Positions 1 through 12,633 of a stretch of 64,000 bases of DNA are shown one piece after another. The notes beneath the pieces were generated by a model. It saw only the letters and a program-made list of their open reading frames with translations. It was not told the origin of the DNA and did not search any database. The position numbers were made by a program, and so were the translations under genes. The stretch's first letter is position 1; each line of letters opens with the position of its first letter. The DNA lies in the NCBI GenBank assembly GCA_022579005.1, contig MU401493.1:87170-151169 (forward strand), written 5' to 3'. The stretch is from Poronia punctata. Its lineage: Eukaryota > Ascomycota > Sordariomycetes > Xylariales > Xylariaceae.

Positions 1-2
1 CT

Positions 3-2127
3 CGCGACGATCGTGAAAAGCAACTCAAGCGAACGAAGACACTAAAACGCGATGAATCAACCGATCGTCTGTCTGTGGACGCTTCGGGCAAGAGACATCG
101 TCTCAGCTCAAGCCCTTCCAGGCGTGGTACTGGGGAAAGAGAAGAGAGCCGTGGCCCAGTTAAGAGGAGGAAGCTTGACACCAATGGGAGAGATATGCCA
201 CCTGAAGGACGCCAAATAGCACGGGAATTATCCCGCGATCCTATCAAACGTCAGCGTATCCCAGATACTGACCGTAAGGAATCATCCAAACCGCCAAAAA
301 CGAACCGTGATCGCAGAGAATCGGCGAAGTCTTGTCATTCCGACAAGAGCATAACCGTTGCCTCAGAGGAACCAGATACAGAGATGCCGGATGCCGACGG
401 AGTATCCGAAGAGGAGGGCGAAATACCACCGGAAACTGGGACAGATTTGAGCAAAGAACAGCGAAAAACAATGTCTTCAGATTCTGCTCAGACCGAGTCT
501 CGCAGGAAAGAAGCCGAACGCGAGAGACAGGAAAAAGAGAAGAAGAGCCTGGAAGAAGAAAAGAGACGGAAGGAAGAGGCTGCAGAGAAAAAGAGATTGG
601 AGATTGAAGAGCGCAACCGTGTTGAGCGTGAAGAACTCAGGCGCAAAGAGGCAGCTGAAAAGGCCAGGCAGGAAGAAGAAAGGAGACAGAAAGAGGAAGC
701 GGATCGCAAACAAAAGGAAGAGCAGGAGCGACTACGACGAGAAGAGGAAGAAAAAAAGAGGCGCGAGGAAGAGGAGCGGAAGTTGCAAGAAGAACGGGAG
801 CGGAAGTTGCGAGAAGAAGAAGAAGAGCGGAAACGGCGCGAGGAGGAAGAAAGGATTCGACTGGAGAAGGAAGCAGAGGAAGAAGCCCGGCGTATCCGGG
901 AAGAAGAAGAGCGACTACACCGGGAACGAGAACGTGAACGTGAAAGAGAACGAGCTGAACAGGCTGCGCGAGAAGCGGCGCTTCGAGCAGAACAGGAGCG
1001 CATCCGCGTCTCTAAGCTGCCGCCGCTCCTACGTTGGCTTGATGGTTGTCCTGACCCCAAGCATGCCGAGATTGCAACGCTATTCGCACATGCCCAAGGG
1101 GTTCGCTTTGACACAATCGATCCCTCGGCGACTGGCAAGCCGGGTGGGCGGGACCAATGGCTACTCAATACCCAGGTCGCGCTACTTTTGGGAGAAAAGG
1201 ACCTCTCCTTGTCGCGATGTAAGTCACATGATGCACGCTAGCACTGCTGGCTTCTGGGAAAAAGAGGAAGACTGACCGGGTTTAGACAACGGGTGGGAAC
1301 GTATCCCAGTGTCCAGAATCGCCAAACGGGTCATATGGCGTTTGGAGCAGGACCGATACGCATTAACAGCAAGTAGTCTGTATCATCTTGGGGAGCAGCT
1401 CCCCGATTTCTACGGAGGAAGTCCGCGCCAAATCGGCTATAAGAAGCTGGAAGAAATCCGGGGTGAAGCGGCCAATCGCTTCTTCGACATGGACATGTTC
1501 TTCGTCAAGGTAAGTTTATTTTGCGGCCTAGTTTACACCTTGGCGCTGCTGACAGTGGCAAAGGAGTCGGATTTCCTCGCTCTCGTTCCAACAATCCCAC
1601 ACCTTCGAAATGTTAGGGTTGCCATCTGCTACCGCGAACTCCCCGAGGATGAGTCGAACTTCAACACGTTTGCCGGCACGAAGAAGTGGAAAACAGATCC
1701 CGATGCTGCAAGCCGGGGCTTTTTCGCGCCGAGGTCCAAATATTATGTCAACGGAGAACTGCTCGGAGAGGAAAAGCCAGGAAGATCCAGAGTCAGCAGA
1801 GACCCTTTCCCCGAACAGAGAGTTCCCCGAAGGCAAGGATTGACGGCGGTAACACCGGACGACCCCGATTATGCTCGTGTTTGTGTGGAACAAAACCTGT
1901 CACACCTTCTTACGGAACAACAGAAACAGTCGGTACTGAACGGGTCTCACTTGACGCCGAAAAGCATGGCTTCGATCGAGGCGAGCGAGTATACGGGAGA
2001 GGACCTGTCACCAACTCAAATACCGTCCCAGACCCATTTGGTAAATGGGATTCGCAACGGGAATGGAGAGTCGCCTAGCCAGTTGCCCAACGGCAGTCCG
2101 AGCGCCGATTCGGCAAACATCCTTTAG
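3..2127 (+). CDS. Nuclear coiled-coil protein, C-terminal part (possible Hos4-like ankyrin protein), 5' truncated by window edge
   Basis: Exons 3-1218, 1286-1509 and 1564-2127 join in frame to 667 residues ending at TAG. The frame is open to the left edge; the first apparent start near 75 is a GTG read as Val, so the true start lies outside the window. Visible parts: a basic, Ser/Arg-rich segment with a KRRK-type nuclear signal, an acidic patch, about 200 residues of Glu/Arg/Lys coiled coil (roughly 510-1000 nt), then a conserved globular region (LPPLLRWLDG to RSKYYVNGELL) and a Ser/Pro-rich tail. Intron 2 must use the AAG acceptor at 1563, because the CAG at 1555 breaks the frame. From memory, fungal ankyrin-repeat subunits of Set3/Hos4-type histone deacetylase complexes have this kind of C-terminus, but no ankyrin repeats lie in the window, so the family is tentative. 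Confidence 0.6.
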
Positions 2128-3030
2128 GAGAGACTTGTGGGAATCCAACTTGGCTTACCGACGCATCGCCTTTTCGTCTCATCTCTCTTCTGGCTCTGCC
2201 TCTCTACCTTGTTCTTGGCCTCACGCCCTTGCAGTCTCTCGATAGGCAACCTGGGTGCGGCCACTTATTACGTATTATCCACCACAATTCACCATCAATC
2301 GTCTGTATGATGCCAGGCTCAATGTCGGTCATACACGGCACTTTTACCGAGCGGAAATGGATACGTCTCTGGTTGAGATGGGTTTCCTTTGTTGATACGG
2401 ATCTACGACTCAAAATCAGTCATTAGTCAATGCAGCAGTCACCTGGCTTCATGGTATGGAGTTCTCGGGGTCTATCTATGGTTTGCTATTTGTCGCGGTT
2501 TCACTATTGGATTGAGGACTGACTCTGAGCTCTCTTCTAATGTCGGCGTACGTGTCAAATGTTCTGTCATGACTAGTCTAGAATAAGGTCTGGGGGGTTT
2601 AGGCCTATATGCAAACAACGGCGGTACATTAGATAACTCTTCTTTACAAGTATATACAAGGTTTATATGTACTTGTATCATGAACCGAGACCGGCTGGTC
2701 TCTTGAATTACACCTTTGATATGATCATTGACGAGGATAGATTGAATATCTAATAACTTGTGTGCTATAACAGCTTGGTACAGGCTCTGAAGTCGCGCGT
2801 TATTCTCAGGTAATGCCTCTCATTATAGTTGTGACATTGTTGTATGTATAGATGTAATCTAGAAGATATAGAGCCAGCACTGCTGTTCCTATATAGTATC
2901 TAGTGAGTACAGAGGACTATTTATACATGTACTGGATGTATGTTTGTGGGTCATAAGATGGGTGACGCGGATGTCAAACCTCCCTAAAGTAGACGCTATT
3001 GCTTTCTTTTTCACATTCATTCAGATTCTC
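2128..3030. other. Intergenic, convergent 3' ends
   Basis: About 900 bp between two genes that converge, so it should hold both 3' UTRs. AT-rich; small ORFs have no recognisable protein character. I see no RNA gene or repeat. Confidence 0.6.
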
Positions 3031-3957
3031 TTATAACTTGTGTCGCTTCTGGCCCGTGGCAATCTTCATGAACTCCTGCTGTGGAATCCCCTTCATGAAC
3101 CTATCCAACCCGGCAAAGACCTCGGCAACATTCTGCTGATCGAGAATATCCCGCTCGGGTTTCCTGATGAGCGCCTTGATACCAGTCAAAGAATCACCGA
3201 TCAGATGCTCGCCAAGACGTTCGTCAACCTCCTGCAGGACCTGGCGCATGAATCCGGCATCGTCGCCCTTCTCACACTGGAAGATCTTGTTGACGAAGCC
3301 CGTGGCGAGGAGCTCGTCGGCGGTGATCCGCTTGCTCATGATGAGAGCCTCGTTGGCCTTGCTGATGCCTAGACGCTGGACCAGGGCGCGAGAGGCGCCG
3401 CCCTCGGCCACGAGGCCGAGGGATGAGAAGGGCGTCAGTAGGAAGGTGTGCGGGGCCGCGTAGACGAAATCGGCAAAGGCCGTCAGGGCGGCGGATAGGC
3501 CGATCGTCGGCCCGTTGAGGGCGACGATGAGGATCTTGGGATGTGTGTAGAAGGCCTGCGTCACGTTTAGGTTGTTCGCCACGAAGCTCCGGAGCCAGGT
3601 CTCGTAGGGGTCTGCGTCTGCTGGGGCGGATTTGCCTACGGAGACGTCGGCGCCGCTGGGGGGTTTCGTTAGTTTTGTGGTTTATGATGGGGGGGGGGGG
3701 GGGGATGAATTTGTGAGACGCAAGTAATAAATACAAAATGCATACAAGGAGGGACTGTGTAAACAAACTTACGCGGAAAAGTAGCGACCCTTTCCTGTCA
3801 AGATGGTGATATAGATATCATCACGCAGGGCAATTGCGCGCATAGCCTGAGAGATGGCAAAGTAACCTTCCATACCAAGAGCATTGAGCTTCTTGTCGTT
3901 GTCGATGGTGATGGTGGCTATGCGCCCCGAGTACGAGACCTTGATTACGTCCGCCAT
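3031..3957 (-). CDS. Peroxisomal delta3,delta2-enoyl-CoA isomerase/hydratase-like protein (Eci1/Dci1 type)
   Basis: Crotonase-fold protein of 269 residues from two exons (3773-3957, then 3031-3655). The ATG at 3957 opens with a typical beta strand (VSYSGRIATITIDN). The intron has a GTAAGT donor and a C-rich acceptor tract that appears as 16 Gs on the plus strand. The oxyanion-hole region (LNGPTIGLSA) and the glutamate in GLVAEGG (about residue 146) match the catalytic site of the Eci1 branch. The C-terminus is His-Lys-Leu, a variant PTS1 signal; as I recall, yeast Dci1 ends the same way and Eci1 ends HRL. The expected role is shifting double bonds so unsaturated fatty acyl-CoAs can enter peroxisomal beta-oxidation. 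Isomerase versus hydratase cannot be settled from sequence. It diverges from the DUF4238 gene. Confidence 0.85.
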
Positions 3958-5715
3958 TGTATATCTGTATGTATTTTCGGGTGAGAAGTATATGAGAGAT
4001 ACAGACGGGAAATTGTACGTATAGAATGAAGATTTCAGGTCAATTGATACATATGTTTTAATTATATTACACCTACCTCTGTCGGGTCAAATAAAGCGAA
4101 CCGAACCGACCGGTAAGTATGCAGACCGTCGCTCGGCCCCGCAGTGGTGGGATCCGTTCCCTTGCTGGATTGAGCACCAAAGCCGAGGCTCTTTTGTACG
4201 CTTTACCTGGGTAAATATCTTTTGCTAGGCGGCTGGGCCTAATATCTGTACTTGTACAGTAGCTCGGAAATGTTAGCTGGTTTTATCCAATGTCATTGAC
4301 GACTACACGTATAAAGTCTTTTAGTCTAGACCAGGACCAGACCTAGATTCTGGGTAGGTACTTTACCTACTGTGTATACCTATATCTATATTTAATACAT
4401 GCTTCCAACCCCAGGTTTTCCCCGCGGAACCACATCCCAAAGATCCCATAGTTTGCCGCGGAAGAGGTAAAGTGTACCTTAGATAGGTACCTCACAGGGT
4501 ACCTGTCAAGACTCAACAGAAACGGCTAAAAGATCCGTCAGCATAATACGTGTGCCTGTTGCTACTTGATGTTGAAATTTCGTCAGTAGCTATTCTGAAT
4601 ATCCACACAAATTACAAGTTGGATACCAAGTAGGCATCTACTCGTGTTATATTGGAGTTTAGCAGCAGGGAAACAAATGACCTTGGCGGTCTTTGGTCGA
4701 AGGTGTTGTCTTATTACCATGACCCCTTGAACAAACCAGGCTAAGATGGTCCAAGCTCAGACCTCAATCTTGTCGTGTGTGCATTGGCCACCAGATTGTC
4801 TACAAGTAAAGGCAGGAGCAAAAAAAGATCGTCACCTGGAATGATAATAGAGGTTGTAACAGCCTTCTTAGCACCTCACCTTCCTAAGTACTTTATTACT
4901 GACGCGCTTGCCAACTCGTATCAGACAGGTAAGGTTATCCTTTTCACGATTGGCTGGGATGGAAAAACAAGGGCCAACAGTTGGGTCCCATCCCTGCCAA
5001 ATCTATCTGCCTTGTTGTGCGGTTGCAAGGAAGGTGAACCAAAGGAAAGAAGAAGGCAATCAGCCTGCCTGTGCGCCTTCATCTACCCACCTACCTTAAT
5101 CCAGGGTTAGATAGTTGGTTGCCAATAAAGGACTTCCTACATTGGGGGGGTGTTTTATGCGTCTCTGATTTCTGGCAACCACAACTGTTCCCATACTTGT
5201 GGCCAGCTTGAACGTTTCTAGGTCGATTAAACTTATACTTTCTGCACGTCGGGTGTTGGACATATTGTAACCTAGAGATTTGGTACAGAGAAGTGATATC
5301 GAACTTGGGCTTCAAGGATAAGAGACGCATTGTGCCGAATGGCAAATCATGTGGCTGCCTACCTAGTGCTGGACCCAACGCAGACAACATTATGTATGTG
5401 ACCATGGCTGTTGGTGCTTGTGCAGCTTCAGAGACAGATATATGGGCTTGCGCTACAGCGCAATACAAACCCCGCGCGGTTGTGGTATGTCGCATTGCAG
5501 CCGCCCTCTTGTCTCCGGCGCCTGGCGTGGTGCGCGCACTTCGCCATGATCGTCACAGTGGCATGGGGTACTCTGCTCCCTAATTCTTCAACATCAAAAC
5601 CATCCGGGTCAAGGCCCTCTTCTTGACTGTCCTACTGCTATCACCCGTATCTTTCAACTTGATTCTTGCCTTCTGCTTTCTCGCATTACTTCTTCTACGT
5701 CCACATCTCTAGGCC
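3958..5715. other. Intergenic, divergent promoters
   Basis: About 1.76 kb between the isomerase gene (leftward) and the DUF4238 gene (rightward), so both promoters should lie here. It contains ACCTA/TAGGTA words and a pyrimidine-rich run just before 5716. Small ORFs look non-coding. No canonical TATA box stands out. Confidence 0.6.
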
Positions 5716-8181
5716 ATGTCTACCTCAAAGGTGGCAGGCGCTACTGCGCCAGAGTACCAGCATTTCATACCGCAGTTTATGCTCCGGAACTTTGCTCACA
5801 AGTACGACCGAAAGACGGACGGCGCTAAACGAAGGAGGGGGGGAAATAAGAATAACAAGCACCCCGGCGAGCACGTTGTCAACAATGTCAATCTGGAAGT
5901 CGAGCCGTTCGCCATTGAGGAGACCAAAGTTAAGCGCATCTTGGGCCGGTACGACATGTATCAAGACACGTCTCTGTCTGGGCCACAACAGCGGGAAGTC
6001 GAGTCGCTGTTGGGTAAGCTGGAGAGCCAGGTCAGCCCTATATTCCGAAGGATAATCAAGACGTCCGAAAAGGGCGAGCAAGGCTTGTGGTTGACGCGGT
6101 CTGAGATGGACACCATCCGCAGGTTCATGTTTATCCTCAAATATCGCGGACCTACATTCTACCAGCGGTTTGCCAACCACAGCCGCGATACGTACAATTT
6201 CAACGACAGGGAGCCGCTGTTGGCCTACATGGACAAAAAGAAATTGGAGAGGCCTATCGACGTCTGGTTTGAAGGACTGAAGGCCATCATGAAATTGGAA
6301 ATGGGCGAAGAGGGCTGGAAAGAGCGCATTCGGCAAGACATGTATGAATGGGACGCGGCGTGGTTTCTCTCCATGTATGAGAAGTTCTACATGGCAATCT
6401 GCACACCAGAAGATCCACGGGACGAGTTCATACTCACCGACAACTCCCACAACGTCTTCGAAGGGCCACAGGCACTCACGGTTCACCCGCTGACCGGCGA
6501 GTTACAGGATGGACCATGGTCAAATTTCCATGAGTTCTGCCCCGTTTCGGCCAAACTCATGATCGTACTGCGATCTGTGGTATTGCCCGTGCCCGAGGAA
6601 GATGCGGACCCTTCGATCGCAGCCATGAGGGCAGAGTGGCGCAAACAGAGCATAGACGATGTATATATGAGTCCACAGACATCCATCCTCGCCGACCTAC
6701 CCATACGCAAGGCACGCAACAATTACACTGAGCTTGTTGCCGGTCAGCTGGTGTTTTCTTCGGACATGGATCCAAATGATCTACGGAGACACAAGTTTTG
6801 CCTCAGCCTTTTTCCTAACAAGACGAGACACGTCAACATCATCAACCACCTACTGTTTGATAACGCCTACGCGGGCTCGACCATTGTTTTCCGGACCAGA
6901 GAAGCCTTTCTTCGCACGCTTGAGTGGTACATGACCGTCCCGTGCATATACGGCAAGGTGGTGGCATTTAATCATCAGAAACAGCGGCGCAGGCTCCTGA
7001 CCGGTCTTGCGGCGCTGCTGAAGTCGCTTGGATTTACTAAAGAAGCTATATGGGAAGAGAAGAGTGTGCCCCGGAACCGCGTCTATTCTCTGAATCCGAT
7101 CTGGCAGATATTCGCTAAAATAAGGGTCATGCGGAAAAGAGATCGGTTAGCACCGGAACCCGACCCTCCTCTTTACTATTGCGACGGTAAGATAGTCTTC
7201 TCCGTGATGACTATGTTTATGATGGCGTTTTTTATAGACTTGGATTGCTAAAATGACATGGATAGACGAATCCGTGACCAGCCTCGAAGAGGATCTAGAA
7301 CAAGCAGATCGCATGCTGAACTTGCGGATCAAGATAGATGTCTGGTCTCAGGGCGTCCCGTACAATATCCGCCATCAGGCCCGGCGATGGCTCGTCGACG
7401 CGTACCTGAGGTGCCATTCACGCCGAGTCCTGTTCTTCGTGAAGAGACTACGGTTTATGTTGCAGACTATGCCCGATCCAACTTCCCATGGGGTTGAAGA
7501 TCTTATCGCCAGCGGTAAGTCTCGCTTTAATGGCCATGGGATATTGCCGGCTTGGGGGACGAAATGGCTAACTTAGTGAACGAATGACGCGCCACTCTAC
7601 AGCACTATACCGAAAAATGCCAGCTCGGAAGTTGAACCGGCTTATGTATACAACTATGCTAAATGAGGTGGAGGTGGTACAACCTAACCTCAAACCCGTC
7701 ATGCAAAAGGCCATAGGCTCGAGCATGGAGGAAACTCGGCTACTTGGGCAGATTTACAAGTATGCTTTTGGACTTCCAGGTACATCCCTCCTCACGTCGA
7801 AATGAACAGACCAGCGTATCATCCCGCTAACGTGGACCCTTCCATGCAGGTTCTATCAAGGATTGTGGTAAGCGCTCAGATGATGATCCATATGTGCAGC
7901 GATGAAGGACATAGTCGACTAACCCGAGGCTCTCACCAGGCATCCCAGAGATCGAAGACCTAGTGTTAAAAAACAGCGAGAAGACCCAAAATTTCACTTA
8001 TGTGGAGTCATTTTATGCCTTCAACCGACACGATCAGATCGAGTTATCAACCAGAGCATTAGTGAAGAAGAATTTCAAAAAGGTCATGGCGGCCCGCGTC
8101 GAGTCGCGCCTACTGGATGAATTGGAAGCTGTCTTCTTCACCTTGTCATACCCTACATTTGACATCGACTTCGCCCTTTGA
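5716..8181 (+). CDS. DUF4238 family protein, five exons including an 18-nt microexon
   Basis: Exons 5716-7186, 7266-7514, 7603-7779, 7850-7867 and 7940-8181 give 718 residues. The N-terminus carries the hallmark YQHFIPQFMLRNFAHKY, which I recognise as DUF4238 (function unknown, found in bacteria and fungi). The domain covers roughly residues 15-400, and a helical, charged C-terminal half follows with no family I recognise. No signal peptide or membrane segment, so probably cytosolic or nuclear. Introns are 70-88 nt with standard donors and CTAAC-like branch sites. All four splice in the same phase (one base of the codon before the junction). Exon 4 is only 18 nt, six codons, so including or skipping it keeps the frame. 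The CDS end is supported by a clean run into TGA. I cannot assign a biochemical function. Confidence 0.8.
7850..7867 (+). other. 18-nt in-frame microexon of the DUF4238 gene
   Basis: Flanked by an intron ending CATGCAG (contains GCTAACG) and one starting GTAAGC (contains ACTAACC). It encodes part of a Gly-Ser-Ile-Lys-Asp-Cys insert. Using the outer splice sites only would give one 160-nt intron in the same frame, so both isoforms are possible. Confidence 0.55.
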
Positions 8182-9773
8182 ATGAGTGTCTTGAGCTTCG
8201 AGGTGCAGCTCCGGGGGATGGTCTTTACTTTCAACCGCAACGCATTTACCCCCGCAGGCACGACAGGTATCCACCTACAAACTAACCATCTACTACCGCC
8301 ACCTAAAACTAACTTAGGCTGCGTCATATCGGATCTATAATCAACGTCTTTGTCCACTACATGCCAAACTAAGAAATTGAGTTGTTGCACATGCCCCCTG
8401 AATGTTGATGATGACTGATACTGCTCGTATTTGCAAAACAGGCTTGGCCTTGACCCTGGCCTAAAGTAAGAAGTAACATAATACACGTACAGCCCTACCA
8501 ACAATCCTATACAATACCATGTCTGCACTGCAAGTTAAAAACATAGAGAACTTATAACATGTGTTTATTTCCTGCTTTTTTCCCTAGAAAATTATAAAAG
8601 CAAAGTACCCGTTGTCCACCCCTATACGGACCGCTCCGCTCTACCATATGTTTTGAGTTGCGGCCTGATACATGCATCTGCAGCATCTTGCTCATTTTCT
8701 AGAACCGGGAAAAGGGGGAGGGATAACGTCTTTTACTCTTCTCGAATTTTTAGGAACTCTTTCCAGCCGAACTGGCCCTTAGAAAAGGATTCGACAGATG
8801 TAATATATTAACGACGCAACTTTTCCCAAGAGGTTTGCAACCAGGTAATTACATACTCAAGTACTTTCTTTCTACAAGATACCTTAATACCCAACTTTGA
8901 TGTTTCTTGTTTGACATGTAACGGCTCAATTCTTATAAACTAGCTTCAATACGCTGATTACCTACTTTTATAAAACTATAAAAGATAAAGAAGGATAAAA
9001 AATAATAATCATCGCTTGTTTATTTTTTGCTACCTTGATATACCCCGTGAAAATGGACAAGACTGTAGGCAACGGTAAATGACCTGTCTCCTCGGAAGCT
9101 GCCCTGGCATCACTCTGGCCAGAATACAATAATACATGACTGCGCTAATGTGGGCTCGCTTCCTTGGTATACCTCTTGCCTTCCCTTAGTTTGTCTTACC
9201 GTCAACGCCGAAAACATACCTACATATATTGTCTTTCGTGTGTGACGCCTATCTGTTTTGGAAAACAAACACAAGAATTGAAAGTGAAAAGGAAAAGAAA
9301 AAGAAGAAGAAAAAGCAAATGTTCTTGCGGCCTTGTCCGCCTTGCTAGTCTTGCCAGCCTTTTAACACCCCTTCGTCCGTTCTCTCCGTTCCTCATGCCC
9401 ACAACCGTTGATTAAGTCCTCAACATGGTTGCGGAAAGAAGGAAAGAGGTATCAAACCCATGCCTAACCATCCTGTGGAGCGCCTATCCGTTCCCATTTG
9501 TAGTCCGTTCTACACCATATAAATAAATGTATCATGTCCTCAAATAACAAGCGTTCGGACCCTTCCTCATCCAGCTATCAGCCGAAATGATTAATCATCG
9601 GCCATCGCCCGTGTGTGTGTGTGTCTTCTGAGATTTTCAGGCCAGTGACAGGGCCATCTCTGCGTGGGTCGTTAAATATTTATAACTTGCTTCAAACCCG
9701 TGAGCAACACGGGCATAAAAGATATATAGAAAAATCAATGGAGGCGCTAGGTCAAATTGGAGAGGTCCCGCCT
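8182..9773. other. Intergenic, convergent 3' ends
   Basis: About 1.6 kb between the DUF4238 stop and the PUF stop. AT-rich around 8880-9010, with a short GT repeat near 9612. It should hold both 3' UTRs. The ORFs here are low-complexity or antisense-like and I do not call them. Confidence 0.6.
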
Positions 9774-12633
9774 TTAGTTCACCTCGGTTTGCCCCTCGAC
9801 CTGAATGGCGTCCGATACTTTGGCAAGCCGGGAGACTTGGGTCGTTGTCTCGGTGCTGTCACCCGTAGTGCTGATGCTGGTGCTGGGTGCATTCGGACTG
9901 TCGGGGCTGTTCAACTCTGTCGTAAGCGACGGAGTCTGTATTTCCGAGCTGACCTCGACGACCAAGCTAGGTGTCGAAGGAGCTGTGGTGGCGGAAGCAG
10001 AGGACCCGTTGATGTTCATGTCCACTAACGATTCCGATATCTTCTTTTCGAGAGCCACAACCTGCCGAAGGGTGCCCGCGCCCTGTCGTTTCGAACATGC
10101 GATATGGGGTCTTAGCTCCTCGACAAAAGCTAACCGCTCGCCCCCCTGGAAATACTCAACAAGCCTCTCTGTACAACGGTGAGCCACAACCATCCTAATT
10201 GCGGGGTTATATACAATGCATGACTTACGGATAACATAGTTGCCGAACTGGTCCTTGATGAGTTGTGAGAGCGGGCTGGCGTCGCCGGCAGGAGTGGTAA
10301 ACTTATCCCGGAACGCCCTTCTCTCTTCGTCAGTACCGCAGATGATACATTTCTCGACAACGTTTGAGGCGAATTTATGCTTCGAGAGCTGGAGAGCTCT
10401 GTCCATGACGTATTGGATCATTCTGCCACGTTCCTCTGGCTCGCCGTTCTCTATTATGTGCTGTATGACATAATTGCCAAACTGATCAGTAATGAGCCTG
10501 GCGGTGCATGCGTGCAGATCCGTCATCAGAGTCCTCCTTTCGGCTGGGGTTCCATATTCCAGAACACGTTGAATAACGCGACAGGCGTAGTTGTGCTGGC
10601 CGAGTACATCGACCTGGCCCCGGAAAGCTTCCATGATGAGTGGAACGGCCACGGCTGGGAGCACCTCAACGACCTTCTGAATGACATGGTTGCCATTTGG
10701 GTTCTTGGAGATCTCAAGGATATATGGTCTGAGTTCCTCTATCATATCCTGTTGCTGCTCAACTAGCACATGATCGAGAGCCTGCGAGACCGTCAGCTAC
10801 TTGTGAGTCGACCGAGGAAAAGCATGCCACTAACCTTTTGCACGACGCGGCAAGAGTACATTTGGTTGGAGAGCTCCGCCACCTTCCCCTTCATCTGCCG
10901 TGCGATCTGTGTCTTCTGCGCCTGGCTGCCATACTCGAAGAACTTCTGTATCACGTAGTTGCCAAAGAGGTCCTTCATAAGTTGGATCAGATTCTTCTGA
11001 ATCTCCGCAAACAGCCGGTCCTTCTCCTCGCTTTTGGCAATCTGAAGCTTCTCCTGAAGGAAACGCGAGCCATGTTGGTCTCCGCAAAACTCAACTACGT
11101 GGCCGGTTATATCCTATACACCACGTCAGCGATACGAGAAACACAAGGGGGAAGAAACGCGCACGCCCCGGCACGTACCTTCAGCTCGTAGCGTTTGTTC
11201 GACTTCAGGTTGTGACGAAACTGTTCCAAGAGCACACTACGAGGGCCAAGACACACATCTTTGTCGCGGCTGGCCACGCCATTAGGCCTGTAAACGGGCC
11301 CCGATAAGGAGGACCGGTAAAGGTTGGCCTGTGCGTACGGGTCCTCCCACTGGGTCGGGAACTGGCCTTGCTGGTTGTTGTATTGGGGGTAAAAGTTGCC
11401 TGCCTGTTGAGAATATGGAGAGGCCAAGCGTTGCCCGTCAAAATCCGAGTACAGACTATTGTTTCGCGGTACAGGTAGGGGCCATGGTTTCAATCTAGGA
11501 CCAGCAGTTCCAGAGAGGCTTCCAGAGGCATTGACGGGACGGCCGTAGCCATTGCCTGCAGGGGAACTCCTGTCGGTACCTCTCATCACGGCAGAAAGTT
11601 GTGGAAGCGAGTATATTTCGTACGTTGTGTCTTGTTCGACCCCGTGTCCTGGTACCCGCATGCTGTGTTCTGCCGCCTGGCCCCAGATCAATGAGTTCGG
11701 GTCGGTTGAAAACTGCTCGTTGGTTGTGGGGTAACCGTTGCTCGGTTCCGACGATTCATGCCGTGCGAGACCCCGGCTGAGCGTACTATTCAGGCTGAAG
11801 TGCGCACTCTCGTTATTATAGGCGGACACGGGCGGGTTGGACACCGAAGCCCGTGGCTGGGGTCGCATAAGATTCGAAGAACCGGGGTAGGGTGCTGCCC
11901 CGAAATATTGATCAAATTGCCCATGAGCTCCGCCCCGGTTTGTGCTGCCTCGGAGAAAACTGGGGTCCGCAGAATTGCGCCTCGGTGTTTCAGAAATGCC
12001 GTATTGAGTTGCCATTCCATTACGATACTCACCGCCCACTATATTCCTATCATCCACATTGTTCAAGAATGAACCTTCCATATCAGGAGGTCCAGGAGCC
12101 AAGTTACCGCCCTTGCTGGGAGCTAGGCGAATGGGAATTGCACTGGGAGTGTAATCAATCTGGAGAGGTTTGATGGGCGAAATGCTGGGGCTTGCGCTGG
12201 CCGCGTTGTGATTTCTTCGAGGGGGCCATGGAGCTGCTTCCGAATGCCCGTTCAGCTGGGCAGACCCTGAAGGAGCTGTGGGCGAAAGCTCTTCGGATTC
12301 TGTGATACTTAGTATACTTTCAGCACCCCGGAGGCAACAGCCCGTATTGACATACCTCTTGAGATTGAAGGGTCACGTCGGGTGGTGAGTGAGCCGTCAA
12401 CATCCGCCCAGATGTTATTGTTGGTTTGCCAGCCAGAACTGGAAAAAGTTCCCGGTTTCCGCTTGTCATTGTTGCCTACGGAGTAGGGGAATCCGTTGGG
12501 TCGAGGCTGTAAAGCAAAATATTAGACAAACATCCTTTCTTCGCTCTGTAGAACTATCGGGGATATGCAGGTGGTTTCGCACCACTGTACCCTCTCCACG
12601 CATGGGGAAGGGGCCACTCACCTTGTTAGTCAT
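9774..12633 (-). CDS. Pumilio/PUF RNA-binding protein (Puf3/PUM type)
   Basis: Six exons in transcript order: 12622-12633 (only MTNK), 12356-12506, 11179-12299, 10835-11113, 10229-10781, 9774-10168; 836 residues. Residues 1-400 are Ser/Asn/Pro-rich and disordered. Eight PUF repeats follow, about 405-720. Base-reading triplets, R1 to R8: S444/R445/Q448, N480/Y481/Q484, C516/R517/Q520, N552/H553/Q556, C588/R589/Q592, N624/Y625/Q628, S660/N661/E664, N702/Y703/Q706. By the established PUF code this reads UGUAUAUA (R8 binds the 5' U), the classical PUM/Puf3 element. The last intron splits the Q706 codon. A Ser/Thr-rich tail closes the protein. Expected role: binding 3' UTRs to repress or destabilise mRNAs in the cytoplasm. 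Whether it is the true Puf3 orthologue (mitochondrial targets) is inference. Confidence 0.93.

Noticed and set aside
488..1168. Long Ser/Arg-rich ORF on the minus strand
   Set aside because: It is the antisense shadow of the Glu/Lys/Arg coiled-coil exon; low-complexity codons such as GAG/AAG avoid stops when read backward.
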